64,000 bases of DNA from Parasutterella excrementihominis YIT 11859 (GTDB lineage: Bacteria > Pseudomonadota > Gammaproteobacteria > Burkholderiales > Burkholderiaceae_F): positions 1 to 64,000 of the forward strand of contig NZ_GL883745.1 of NCBI RefSeq assembly GCF_000205025.1, given 5' to 3'. Positions 51,842-60,082 of this stretch are shown here, in pieces. The notes under the pieces are model-generated. The model worked only from the letters and a program-made list of their open reading frames with translations. It was not told where the DNA came from and did not search any database. Positions within the stretch are counted from its first letter, which is position 1; every line of letters begins with the position of its first letter. Position numbers and translations under genes: made by a program.

Positions 51842-53104
51842 ATGGCATTAAAAGACTCCTTTTTCTTTGAGCGTTCTTTTACGGCGCAGGAAATGGCAGA
51901 GAGGATCCAAGAATTTAATCCGGTATTAAAAGCCGTCAGGGACTGGAGGGCGCCGAACAAGGAAAGAGAGCTGCATGTCCTCGTTAAAAATAACATTGGA
52001 TTGGAAGGTTTCTACACTTCGGCAGGCTCGAAGTTTTTTGAAAACCTGAAACTCGACGACGCCTTCTGCGTCCGCTTATTGAAAAAGCACCAAGTTGACG
52101 TCTTCGGAACGACTCATATGACGGAATTGGCTGGTTTTGTCACCACAACCAATCCCAACAGAGGTTATTCATTCCTCGGCGGTTTCCCGAAAAATCCTAT
52201 ATCGGACACACCTCCCGGCGGTTCCAGTACAGGATCCGCTATCGCCGTAAAGGCAGGCTTTTGCGATGCCGCTCTCGGGACGGAGACTCGAGGAAGCGTC
52301 ATGAAGCCGGGCTTAGCCTGTGAGGTCCTGGCCTTTAAACCGTCTCGGGGATCCATTTCGCGGCAAGGAATTATTCCGCTTTCAAGTCTATTAGACAGCC
52401 CCGGCATATTCGCACGCAATATGCAGGTGTTAAGAAAAATTTATTCGTTTGTTTCTTCCCCTGATCCCGAAGATAAACTTTCGGTGAAGTTCCATTCGAC
52501 AAAGCAGAAATACAGGCAGACCGAGGAGGTAAATTCCTGCCGAATCGGAATAATCGTCACTCATAAAACCCTCAGTAGTGATATTTTGAAAGTACAAAAC
52601 CTGTTGGAAAAAAGAGGTCTGCAGACAGTCATAATTCCGGTGACAGAGACGGACTTTTGTTATAAAAAGATTTCGTCTTTGGATTTTTTGAAAAGCATGA
52701 ATGCTTTTATTAAGACAAACCGCTCTCAGCTTCAAGTCGAAGATGTTTATGAATTGATTCAAAACTATCGGCAAGACAGAGAAGCAAGTCCTTTTGGTAT
52801 GGATCGATTGGAGGACGCTCTTAAGTTCAAAGAACTCAACGACAAGGAACTGGAAGATTTTGCAGCTAGCAGCATAAGAAGAGCTGAAGACCAAATAGAA
52901 AGTCTTTGCCGAGAATTTGACTGCGGTTTTCTTCTTTCATCGGATTTCGAGGACTGGTGGTCAATAAGCGGAGGCCCAAGCATTGTTGTTCCTTTGGTGG
53001 ATAAATCCTGTAAGCAAGCTGTTATGCCCGTCATGGCGGGAACGCGCTTTGGCGCTGATGAAAAGCTGCTGGAACTTGCAGAATACTTAGCTGAAGATAA
53101 ATAG
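51842..53104 (+). CDS. Amidase signature family hydrolase
   Basis: 420 residues. The Ser-cisSer-Lys triad is visible: Lys49 in VLVKNNIG, the cis-Ser in TPPGGSSTGSA (128-129) and the nucleophile Ser152 in GTETRGSVMKP (the family GxDxGGS variant). ATG at 51842 is used; the in-frame TTG at 51836 overlaps the asparaginase stop. Substrates of this family are diverse amides. It completes the operon started at 47969. Confidence 0.88.
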   Translation: MALKDSFFFERSFTAQEMAERIQEFNPVLKAVRDWRAPNKERELHVLVKNNIGLEGFYTSAGSKFFENLKLDDAFCVRLLKKHQVDVFGTTHMTELAGFVTTTNPNRGYSFLGGFPKNPISDTPPGGSSTGSAIAVKAGFCDAALGTETRGSVMKPGLACEVLAFKPSRGSISRQGIIPLSSLLDSPGIFARNMQVLRKIYSFVSSPDPEDKLSVKFHSTKQKYRQTEEVNSCRIGIIVTHKTLSSDILKVQNLLEKRGLQTVIIPVTETDFCYKKISSLDFLKSMNAFIKTNRSQLQVEDVYELIQNYRQDREASPFGMDRLEDALKFKELNDKELEDFAASSIRRAEDQIESLCREFDCGFLLSSDFEDWWSISGGPSIVVPLVDKSCKQAVMPVMAGTRFGADEKLLELAEYLAEDK

Positions 53105-53160
53105 AAAGAAATATCTCATAGCAGCCAGACTTTTGAAAAATCAAACACCTAGGGCATTCT

Positions 53161-53192
53161 TGAAAAGTCTTAGCACCGCATAAGACTTTTCA
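53161..53192. terminator. Perfect inverted repeat between convergent genes
   Basis: A 12-bp stem (TGAAAAGTCTTA and complement) with an 8-nt loop lies between the amidase stop and the convergent SDR stop; the stem itself carries the T-run for each strand. Confidence 0.6.
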
Positions 53193-53218
53193 GGAAGGTT
53201 GTTATGTCTGTTTTTCAG

Positions 53219-54199
53219 CTATGCAATTTTGAGAACGGTTTCCGGATTCTGCCACAAGTAGAAGAAACGGGTCCTGGACTGGTTGTACCAGCGAGGATTA
53301 TTGAGGTACCAGCTTACTGTCTTCTTGAGTCCCTCCTTAAGGGAGGTTTTGCTTGGCAGACCGAGAGGGGCAAGCGTTGACTCGTCTTTGGAAATATCCG
53401 ATGTAATCGGAGCTGTCTCCACCTCTTCGATTAGAGCCTGATAACGGCCGACGGGCGGAGGAAGCGCTTCATTCAGGCTCTCGCAGATCACATCGGCTGC
53501 TTCTAAATTAGACATAGAAGGCGTGGCAGCTCCTAAATGGTAGTGGCCGCTGATTTTTCCGCTCTTTTCAACCAGGACGATTGCGTCAACGACATCCTTG
53601 ACGTAAACAAGGTCAGAGACTTTTTCTTCCGAGTTGACCACCGGAATCGTTTCGCCCTCAATCGCACGATAGATAATCATCGAGATCGGGCTGTCAGGCT
53701 GCTGGAACGGTCCGAATGCCGGGGGAACCAACAGGCTGCTGATCGGAAGTCCTTCCGAAGCATAGTCATCTAATAATTTAAGCAGGCCTGAGTACATCTT
53801 GGCGTAGGAGCCTAGAAGTTTGTAATGCTCGGAGACAACAACGACAATCTTGTGAAGCTTGGCATCAGACATGCCTTTGCTCCAATCAACGACGGTATCA
53901 AAGAATGTACGGAAGTTGTCCAGGCTCGAGTCTACTTGGGGATTTTTTGGTGTAATGCAGAAATAAATCGTGTCGGCAGCAGCCATGAGCAGAGCCTGGC
54001 GTATTTCCTCGGGATTGGAAATATCGCAGCGGGCAAAGCTGTGACGGCTTTGCTGCATAAGCTCGGCAACATTGAGCAAATTTCCGAGACCGGAAAGATT
54101 GTCAAAATTGAAGACTTGCTGTCCGTCTTCAATGAGCTGATAAACGAGGTTGGTCCCAATAAAGCCGGCACCACCAAAAACTGCTGAACGATTGCTCAC
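53219..54199 (-). CDS. NAD-dependent epimerase/dehydratase family protein with altered active site
   Basis: 326 residues of the extended SDR family. GTG at 54199 is chosen because AAGGAG lies just before it; the GTG at 54238 lacks one. The Rossmann motif FGGAGFIGTNLVY is intact. Where RfbB has the TDEVYG acid pair this protein has VSEHYKLLGS, and where YxxxK should be there is SYAKMYSGLLK, so catalysis may be changed or lost. The C-terminus SLKEGLKKTVSWYLNNPRW resembles dTDP-glucose dehydratases. It is not within the LPS locus. Function is unassigned. Confidence 0.8.
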   Translation of the reverse strand: MSNRSAVFGGAGFIGTNLVYQLIEDGQQVFNFDNLSGLGNLLNVAELMQQSRHSFARCDISNPEEIRQALLMAAADTIYFCITPKNPQVDSSLDNFRTFFDTVVDWSKGMSDAKLHKIVVVVSEHYKLLGSYAKMYSGLLKLLDDYASEGLPISSLLVPPAFGPFQQPDSPISMIIYRAIEGETIPVVNSEEKVSDLVYVKDVVDAIVLVEKSGKISGHYHLGAATPSMSNLEAADVICESLNEALPPPVGRYQALIEEVETAPITSDISKDESTLAPLGLPSKTSLKEGLKKTVSWYLNNPRWYNQSRTRFFYLWQNPETVLKIA

Positions 54200-54575
54200 T
54201 TTTTTCTCCTTATTTGTAATTTTAAGTGGGCTCCCCACATTCGCAATTGGTATTTGTCAGTTAGGCTTGACCCTAACTGAAGGGAAATTAAACGGTATTT
54301 GTTCGTTTTATTGAACATTTCGGGATTTCCCTTAAACCATACAAATCAAAAAAACATTGTTCAGAAACCCCTCTGCTTTCTGAGAGGCGAATCTAAAAAA
54401 TCTCAATCTCAGACAAGAAGGTCGAAGAAAAACACCCAAGGTTACACTATTTTTGCTTGCTAAAACCCGCATTCGGTAAAGGAGACGGTTTCCGCTAATG
54501 AGCATGGCCGTCACAATGAGAATCCCGGCTGTGATAGTGTGACGGGATCTTAATTGTTTCTTTCGGAAATCAACA
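54200..54575 (+). other. 376-base gene-free region
   Basis: No coding signal. It holds three short inverted repeats: TCAGTTAG/CTAACTGA (54257-54264/54273-54280), CCTCT/AGAGG near 54370-54387 and ATCCCG/CGGGAT (54522-54527/54543-54548). Promoters for both divergent genes must lie here; I could not place them. Confidence 0.5.
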
Positions 54576-55319
54576 ATGTTTAGAAAGATTATGGTTGCTA
54601 CTGTTTTAGCCGCTGCCGCCATGGGCGCCAATGCTGAGGACTTTTATCTCAAACCCGCGCCTAAAGGCATGGAAATGAATCTGCCGGTGACTGTTCAAAA
54701 GAGTTTTCCTAATGACAAGGCCCGCATCGTTTTTTCTGCGATGTTCGAGGCTAAGGACTTAGCGACGGCACAAAGTGAAGTCAATAAGACGATGGCCGAT
54801 GCCCAGAAGGCAGTTAAAGATTTTTCTTCTCTTGCTCAGATCCGCAACGGCGGTTACTACACCCAGCCCATCTATACGAATCCGAAAAAAGGAGAGGCCC
54901 CGGTCATCTCCGGATGGCGTGCTCGTCAGAACATCATTGTCGAGACGGAAGATGTCAACGGCGTTGCCTCTTTAGTCCAGGTCGGTCAGCAGGCCAAGCT
55001 TGCCCTGGAAAATGTTTCTTACTCACTGAGCGATGAAGCTAAAGCGGCTGCTCAGGATCAGCTCTCAAAGGATGTCATTGAAGCCCTAAATAAGAAAGCC
55101 GAATCTATTGCCGTGGCCATGAAGGTCGCGCCGGACGCCTTACGCATTGAAAAACTCAATTTCAACTCCTTTGATGCTCCCGACGGAGCCGTCTTTGCAG
55201 CACGTTCAATGGGCGTAAATACTGCTTTTAAGAGTGTCGAGACCCCGGTTTTTGAAGCCGGCACATCTAATATGTCGATGTCCGTGACCGCCGTTTTAAA
55301 GACTGAGGCCGCCGAATAG
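54576..55319 (+). CDS. Exported SIMPL (DUF541)-like protein
   Basis: 247 residues. Signal peptide cleaved near GANA (about 20). The mature part has the repeated coil and the signature of SIMPL/DUF541 proteins: KARIVFSAMFEAKDLATAQSEVNK, GWRARQNIIVETED, and ALNKKAESIAVAMKVAPDALRIEKL near the end. Function is unknown; family members are periplasmic or outer-membrane and linked to stress. The gene precedes psd with a 123-base gap. Confidence 0.8.
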   Translation: MFRKIMVATVLAAAAMGANAEDFYLKPAPKGMEMNLPVTVQKSFPNDKARIVFSAMFEAKDLATAQSEVNKTMADAQKAVKDFSSLAQIRNGGYYTQPIYTNPKKGEAPVISGWRARQNIIVETEDVNGVASLVQVGQQAKLALENVSYSLSDEAKAAAQDQLSKDVIEALNKKAESIAVAMKVAPDALRIEKLNFNSFDAPDGAVFAARSMGVNTAFKSVETPVFEAGTSNMSMSVTAVLKTEAAE

Positions 55320-55442
55320 CTCTTCAGTATTCACGGCTCGAAACGTATTAATCCATAGAAATTTGTCTAAAATAGGCCGTTAAAAGGGGAGGGCTGTCCG
55401 CCTTCTCCTTTCCGAAAAATAAACCTATTAAGGAGAAAAGGT

Positions 55443-56225
55443 TTGAAATCAAATTCTTCATATCCCATCCTGGCTAAAGAAGGTTGGGGAATCATCGGCG
55501 CCGCGATTTTTATTACGCTCTTGGTCTGGTGGCTGATCGGAGGGTTCATTTCCTTCATTTTCTTTGTTCTTTTGGTCTTTGTGATCCAGTTCTTCCGTGA
55601 TCCTCCCCGAGCGATCAGCCAGACGCCGCACAGCGTTCTCTCCGGCGCAGACGGCAGAATCTGCAAAGTTCAAAAAGTCGAGAACCCTTACACCGGCAAG
55701 GAAGAAATTCTTATTTCGACCTTCATGAATGTCTTCAACATCCACTCCAACCGCAGTCCGATCGACGGTACGGTGGAAGCGATTTATTACAAGCCCGGCA
55801 GGTTCTTAAACGCCGACTTGGATAAGGCCAGTTCTGAAAACGAACGCAATGCCGTCATTATTAAGTCCGACGAAGGCCCCGTGATCACTTGTGTCCAGAT
55901 CGCCGGATTAATCGCACGCCGAATCATCTGTCATCTCCATATCGGCCAGGAAGTTACCCGCGGTGAACGCTTCGGCTTCATCCGTTTCGGTTCCCGAGTT
56001 GATATTTACGTTCCCTTGAACTCCGAAGTTCTGGTTTTTGTCGGTCAGAAAGTTCGTGCAGCCGATACCGTGCTTGCGCTTTTGAATCCTCAGGAAGAAG
56101 AACCTGAAGTCCGGACTGAAGTTCCTGCCGTTGAAGCCGTCGAAGTGACTGATGCTGCTCCCGCTGACGCTGCTCCTGCCCTAGAACAGAAACCGACAGA
56201 AGAAAAGACTCAGCAGCAGGCTTAA
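55443..56225 (+). CDS. psd: Phosphatidylserine decarboxylase proenzyme
   Basis: 260 residues, TTG start with AAGGAG before it. An N-terminal hydrophobic anchor (about 15-45), QFFRDPPRAI, TFMNVFNIHSNRSPIDG and the self-cleavage site IRFGSRVD (Gly-Ser, giving the pyruvoyl cofactor) define the short prokaryotic class. It decarboxylates phosphatidylserine to phosphatidylethanolamine at the inner membrane. About 45 residues at the C-terminus are a low-complexity Glu/Ala-rich extension. pssA follows 19 bases later. Confidence 0.93.
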   Translation: MKSNSSYPILAKEGWGIIGAAIFITLLVWWLIGGFISFIFFVLLVFVIQFFRDPPRAISQTPHSVLSGADGRICKVQKVENPYTGKEEILISTFMNVFNIHSNRSPIDGTVEAIYYKPGRFLNADLDKASSENERNAVIIKSDEGPVITCVQIAGLIARRIICHLHIGQEVTRGERFGFIRFGSRVDIYVPLNSEVLVFVGQKVRAADTVLALLNPQEEEPEVRTEVPAVEAVEVTDAAPADAAPALEQKPTEEKTQQQA

Positions 56226-56244
56226 TAAGAAGGAGAACGCTTAA

Positions 56245-57123
56245 ATGCCCTTACAGCGAGACAAAGCTAAACAGTTCCATACCCGTCGGAATTTCCGTCC
56301 CCATCCGCGTGTGACGCCGAAGGCAATTGTTCGCGAACGCATCGATACCGTTCGTAAGAAGGGGATTTATCTTCTTCCGAACTTGTTTACGCTTTCGAGT
56401 TTGTTCTCCGGCTTCTATGCCGTCATCATCGCGATGGCCGGTGACTTTGAAAAAGCCGCCATCGCCATCTTCGTATCCATGATTCTGGACGGATGCGACG
56501 GTCGAGTCGCTCGTTTGACTCACACCCAGAGTTCCTTCGGCGTTCAGTTTGACTCCTTGGCGGATATGTGTGCCTTCGGTATGGCGCCGGCTATGGTGGT
56601 TTATCAATGGGCGCTTCATGACCTTGGCCGCTTAGGCTGGGCGGCTGCGTTTGTTTACTGCGCCGGAGCGGCACTTCGTTTGGCTCGCTTTAACGCGAAC
56701 GTGGACGTGGTTGACAAAGGCTTCTTCCAGGGTCTTCCTTCCCCTGCGGCTGCTGCGCTTGTGGCAGGTTTTGTCTGGCTTGCCGTGGATCAGAGAATGC
56801 CGGTTAACAGCGACTGGCTGCCTTGGCTGGCCATGGTCATTACGGTGTATGCCGGTCTAACCATGGTTTGCAACGCACCTTTCTACTCCGGCAAGAGCTT
56901 TCACTACAGTAAGAGCGTACCTTTCTGGGTCTTGATTGCAGCGGTGATCCTTCTGTTTGTTCTCTCAACTGATCCGGCGCTCATGGTCTTCATCCTTTTC
57001 TGCTTGTATGCACTGTCCGGTTTTGCTTACCAGTTTTATCTCTGGTACACAGGTCAGCCGAACCCGGTGATTCCTCATCGCACAGAAGTTGAATTGGACG
57101 AGCCTGCAGATCAGGTTAAGTAA
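56245..57123 (+). CDS. pssA: CDP-diacylglycerol-serine O-phosphatidyltransferase
   Basis: 292 residues. The CDP-alcohol phosphotransferase motif DG-x2-AR-x8-G-x3-D-x3-D is present in LDGCDGRVARL followed by FGVQFDSLAD. About eight hydrophobic helices. It makes phosphatidylserine, the substrate of Psd encoded just upstream, so the pair supplies phosphatidylethanolamine. GGAG precedes the ATG. The psd-pssA-leuA order is typical of Burkholderiales. Confidence 0.94.
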   Translation: MPLQRDKAKQFHTRRNFRPHPRVTPKAIVRERIDTVRKKGIYLLPNLFTLSSLFSGFYAVIIAMAGDFEKAAIAIFVSMILDGCDGRVARLTHTQSSFGVQFDSLADMCAFGMAPAMVVYQWALHDLGRLGWAAAFVYCAGAALRLARFNANVDVVDKGFFQGLPSPAAAALVAGFVWLAVDQRMPVNSDWLPWLAMVITVYAGLTMVCNAPFYSGKSFHYSKSVPFWVLIAAVILLFVLSTDPALMVFILFCLYALSGFAYQFYLWYTGQPNPVIPHRTEVELDEPADQVK

Positions 57124-57142
57124 TCTAATTAGCGTACCTATA

Positions 57143-57168
57143 AACCCGAGCTCGACTCGGGTTTTTTT
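57143..57168 (+). terminator. Terminator of the psd-pssA operon
   Basis: AACCCGAG/CTCGGGTT hairpin with a 5-nt loop, followed by TTTTTTT, just after pssA. Confidence 0.85.
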
Positions 57169-57200
57169 AACGAAATCCGTGGAATTCCTCGGATTTCGTT
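57169..57200. other. Second perfect hairpin after the terminator
   Basis: AACGAAATCCG (57169-57179) and its complement (57190-57200) with a 10-nt loop, immediately behind the first terminator; it may be a back-up terminator. Confidence 0.45.
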
Positions 57201-57446
57201 AAAAATTTTGACCATAATTTATTTTCCACAGTGTGAGCTTTCAGACCCCAAGCAAACTAAAATTGGGAGCAGATATCACTCGAAAAAAAGCGTAACTCGT
57301 CAGATGCTTTCGGGGATTCAGCCGGAGGTTCCGGCATGGAAAATGCGTTTATGCGAAAGTATCGCTGTCTATAGGTAAGGCAGCGAGCTTTACGCCGCTT
57401 TTGGGTGAGGCTCAGATCTCAACAATTTTTGTGACCAGATAGAACA
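57201..57446 (+). promoter_or_regulatory. Structured leader region upstream of leuA
   Basis: 246 bases without a gene, containing the leuA promoter. Short stems are seen: GCCGG/CCGGC near 57320-57333, GCAT/ATGC just after it, TCGCTG/CAGCGA near 57363-57388, and a short GAG/CTC-based element followed by AACAATTTTT just before leuA. This could be an attenuator or an undescribed 5' leader; no known riboswitch was recognised. Confidence 0.4.
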
Positions 57447-59006
57447 ATGACAACTGCAAGAGACAAGCTTTTTATTTTCGATACAACCCTTCGTGACGGA
57501 GAACAAAGCCCGGGCGCAAGCATGAGCCCGCAGGACAAACTCCGTATCGCCAAGCAGCTTGAATTCCTGGGTGTTGATGTGATTGAGGCAGGTTTTGCTG
57601 CTGCCTCGCCCGGAGACTTTGAATCCATCTGCGCGATCTCCAAGGTAATTCGTAACTCTACGGTTTGTTCGCTTGCCCGGGCAAATCCTTCCGATGTGAG
57701 AAAAGCCGGAGAGGCCATTGCCGCAGCCCCGAGACGCCGTATCCATACGTTCATTGCGACTTCTCCCCTTCACATGGAAAAGAAGCTCAATATGACGCCG
57801 GAGCAGGTCATCTCCCGTGCCGTTGAAGCGATTTGCATCGCAAAGGAATACACCGACGACATCGAATTTTCCTGCGAAGATGCTTCTCGCTCCCAGCCCG
57901 AGTTCTTGTATCGCATCATTGAGGCGGCAATTCGAGAAGGCGCAACGACGATCAATATTCCGGATACTGTCGGATATGCTGTTCCGTCCGAGTTCGGCGC
58001 CTTTGTTCGCGATCTGCGGGAACACGTCTATAACTCTGATCAGGCTGTTTGGTCCGTTCACTGCCATAACGACCTCGGACTTGCCGTAGCCAACTCTTTG
58101 TCCGGCGTGATCCACGGCGGCGCTCGCCAGATCGAATGCTCTATCAACGGTCTTGGCGAAAGAGCCGGCAACTGCGCTTTAGAAGAAGTCGTCATGGCGG
58201 TTAAGACCCGAAATGACTTCTTTAAGCTCGGTGTCGACATCAACACGCGTCAGCTTGTTCCGACTTCTAAGCTCGTTTCTTCCGTGACCGGTTTCCCGAT
58301 CCAGCCGAACAAAGCTGTGGTCGGTTCCAATGCCTTCTCGCATGCTTCCGGCATTCATCAGGACGGCGTGATCAAACACCGCGAAACCTACGAAATCATG
58401 ACCGCGGAAGATGTCGGCTGGACAAGCAATCGTATGGTTCTCGGCAAGCTTTCCGGAAGAAGTGCTTTCCGCCAGCGTGTTCGTGAGCTTGGCATTCCGA
58501 CAAAGAGTGAAGCCGAGATCGATGACGCCTTTGCACGATTCAAAGATTTGGCAGATAGAAAAGTCCAGATCTTTGACGAAGATATTCAGTCTCTCTTCGA
58601 TGCGAAGAATATCCAGCCTCAGGAAATTTCCTTCGTTTCTCTGAAACAGGAAAGCCAGACGGGCAAGACACCGGTTGCTGAAGTGACCTATATGGATCAC
58701 GGAGAACAAAGGGTGGGGCGTGCCGAAGGCAACGGCCCTGTCGACGCAACATTCCAGGCTATTGAAAGCTGTGCCAAGAGCGGAGCAGAACTTTTGCTCT
58801 TCTCGATTAACGCTCTGACCAAGGGTGCCGAAGCTCAAGGCGAAGTGACGGTTCGCTTGTCTGTCGGCGGCCGAGTCGTTAATGGCAACGGATCGGACCC
58901 CGATGTGCTGGCGGCTTCCGCTAAGGCCTACTTAGACGCCTTGAATAAGCTGGCTAAAGTTGAAGAGCGCAAGAATCCTCAGTTCGATCATGAGCCGACT
59001 CCGTAA
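57447..59006 (+). CDS. leuA: 2-isopropylmalate synthase
   Basis: 519 residues. The HMGL-like catalytic motifs [16 protein letters not shown] and [14 protein letters not shown] (HxHxN metal site) and the [14 protein letters not shown] motif are present, with a C-terminal leucine-binding LeuA regulatory domain. It condenses acetyl-CoA with 2-oxoisovalerate, the first step of leucine synthesis. Length matches the Burkholderiales enzyme. It follows psd-pssA, as in that order. Confidence 0.96.
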   Translation: MTTARDKLFIFDTTLRDGEQSPGASMSPQDKLRIAKQLEFLGVDVIEAGFAAASPGDFESICAISKVIRNSTVCSLARANPSDVRKAGEAIAAAPRRRIHTFIATSPLHMEKKLNMTPEQVISRAVEAICIAKEYTDDIEFSCEDASRSQPEFLYRIIEAAIREGATTINIPDTVGYAVPSEFGAFVRDLREHVYNSDQAVWSVHCHNDLGLAVANSLSGVIHGGARQIECSINGLGERAGNCALEEVVMAVKTRNDFFKLGVDINTRQLVPTSKLVSSVTGFPIQPNKAVVGSNAFSHASGIHQDGVIKHRETYEIMTAEDVGWTSNRMVLGKLSGRSAFRQRVRELGIPTKSEAEIDDAFARFKDLADRKVQIFDEDIQSLFDAKNIQPQEISFVSLKQESQTGKTPVAEVTYMDHGEQRVGRAEGNGPVDATFQAIESCAKSGAELLLFSINALTKGAEAQGEVTVRLSVGGRVVNGNGSDPDVLAASAKAYLDALNKLAKVEERKNPQFDHEPTP

Positions 59007-59031
59007 GAGCTGACTTACGAGTAGATTGACA

Positions 59032-59053
59032 GACGGGCGCTTCGGCGCCCGTC
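59032..59053 (+). terminator. Hairpin after leuA
   Basis: GACGGGCGC/GCGCCCGTC with a TTCG tetraloop, very stable, 25 bases after leuA and 18 before the next start. There is no T-run, so it may stabilise or separate the mRNAs. Confidence 0.55.
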
Positions 59054-59071
59054 GCTGTAAGGAGAAACACA

Positions 59072-59497
59072 ATGGCTTCAGACGCAGAAATGGCTTCCTA
59101 TATTGCGGACATGCTCAATCCTTTGGGAGAGGTTCGGATTAAGAGAATGTTCGGAGAATACTGTTTCTACGTGAATGAGAAACCCGTCGGCTTTTTGTGC
59201 GATAACGAAGTTCTCGTTAAGACGAATGCAGAAATGAGAACCCTGTATCCTGAGATGCCGCAAAAGCTGCTTTTTGACGGAGCGGTCAATCCGATGTGGC
59301 TGATTGACAACCCGGACGATCGAGAAGCCGTCGAACGATACTTCGGTATTGCGGTAAAGATGCTCCCGGCACCCAAACCGAAGAAGCCGAGAGCGTTAAG
59401 GAAGCCCGCAAAAACACGAAAGTATCGGGACGGAGAAGGGTCGCCGTTGAATGATCCTGCCGTAATGGGCGACGAAACGACAGAAAACAGTGACTAA
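59072..59497 (+). CDS. TfoX/Sxy N-terminal domain protein
   Basis: 141 residues. The TfoX_N pattern MLNPLGEVRIKRMFGEYCFYV and FLCDNEVLVKTN, then MWLIDNPDDREAVERYFGIAV fits small TfoX-like proteins related to competence regulators but without the C-terminal domain. A basic, Pro/Lys/Arg-rich tail (PKKPRALRKPAKTRK) follows. GGAG precedes the ATG. Role unknown. Confidence 0.85.
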   Translation: MASDAEMASYIADMLNPLGEVRIKRMFGEYCFYVNEKPVGFLCDNEVLVKTNAEMRTLYPEMPQKLLFDGAVNPMWLIDNPDDREAVERYFGIAVKMLPAPKPKKPRALRKPAKTRKYRDGEGSPLNDPAVMGDETTENSD

Positions 59498-59544
59498 AAG
59501 TTAAGGATCTGATGGAAAACGAGGAGAAGGATTGATTTTTTAGA

Positions 59545-59550
59545 TATAAT
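59545..59550 (+). promoter_or_regulatory. -10 element of the rpsO promoter
   Basis: A perfect TATAAT about 78 bases before rpsO, with AGA in front. A matching -35 is not clear. Confidence 0.45.
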
Positions 59551-59570
59551 CTCGACTCGTTTTAAACACG

Positions 59571-59593
59571 CTCCGGCGTATTTTCCGTCGGAG
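59571..59593 (+). promoter_or_regulatory. rpsO leader hairpin
   Basis: CTCCGGCG/CGTCGGAG (one G-U pair) with a 7-nt loop in the 5' leader, about 35 bases before rpsO. A position like this fits S15 autoregulation. Confidence 0.5.
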
Positions 59594-59627
59594 TCGCTCG
59601 TAACGCCGAAAGGCAAAGGAAAATAAA

Positions 59628-59897
59628 ATGGCACAGACTACTGCTCAAAAAGCTGAAATCATCGAGAAGTTCGCTCAGTCCAAGGGTGATACCGGATCTC
59701 CTCAGGTTCAGGTTGCACTTCTGACAGCTCGTATCAACGAACTCACAGAGCACTTCAAAGTTAACCCGAAAGACCACCACAGCCGTCGCGGTCTTTTGAA
59801 GATGGTTTCCCGCCGTCGTAAGCTCCTTGACTACCTCAAGGGTCGTGACCTCGCAGCTTACAAGGCTTTGATCGAAGCCCTCAACCTGCGTAAGTAA
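59628..59897 (+). CDS. rpsO: 30S ribosomal protein S15
   Basis: 89 residues, exactly the usual length. The signature [20 protein letters not shown] (helices binding 16S rRNA) and [21 protein letters not shown] are present. It binds 16S rRNA early in small-subunit assembly. AAAGGAAAAT precedes the ATG. Confidence 0.98.
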   Translation: MAQTTAQKAEIIEKFAQSKGDTGSPQVQVALLTARINELTEHFKVNPKDHHSRRGLLKMVSRRRKLLDYLKGRDLAAYKALIEALNLRK

Positions 59898-59918
59898 TCT
59901 TACCGGCATACCGATGAG

Positions 59919-59963
59919 CAGCGGTCCGCGGTTTTGTTACCGTTGACCGCTGTGTTTGTTTTT
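59919..59963 (+). terminator. Terminator/attenuator after rpsO
   Basis: CAGCGGTC (59919-59926) and GACCGCTG (59945-59952), then TGTTTGTTTTT. As in other rpsO-pnp operons this limits read-through into pnp. Confidence 0.75.
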
Positions 59964-60032
59964 ACAGATAAGAATTTTTTAAACCGGAACGTACGCGCGT
60001 TGCTGTATGTACGTAAGGCGGTGAGGACCGCC

Positions 60033-60048
60033 GAGTCGTAGATACCGC
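60033..60048 (+). promoter_or_regulatory. pnp leader hairpin
   Basis: GGCGGT/ACCGCC hairpin just before the pnp ribosome site; pnp leaders in other bacteria have an RNase III-cleaved hairpin used for autoregulation. Confidence 0.4.
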
Positions 60049-60082
60049 AATGTGCAGTTCCAAACATAAGGAAAAGAACGAC

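Noticed and set aside
57201-57446. 6S or SRP RNA gene upstream of leuA
   Set aside because: The stems are short and do not form the long rod of 6S or the SRP tetraloop helix; kept only as a leader region.
57390-58838. Minus-strand open frames of 241 and 219 codons over leuA
   Set aside because: Shadows of the biased leuA frame; no ribosome sites or motifs.
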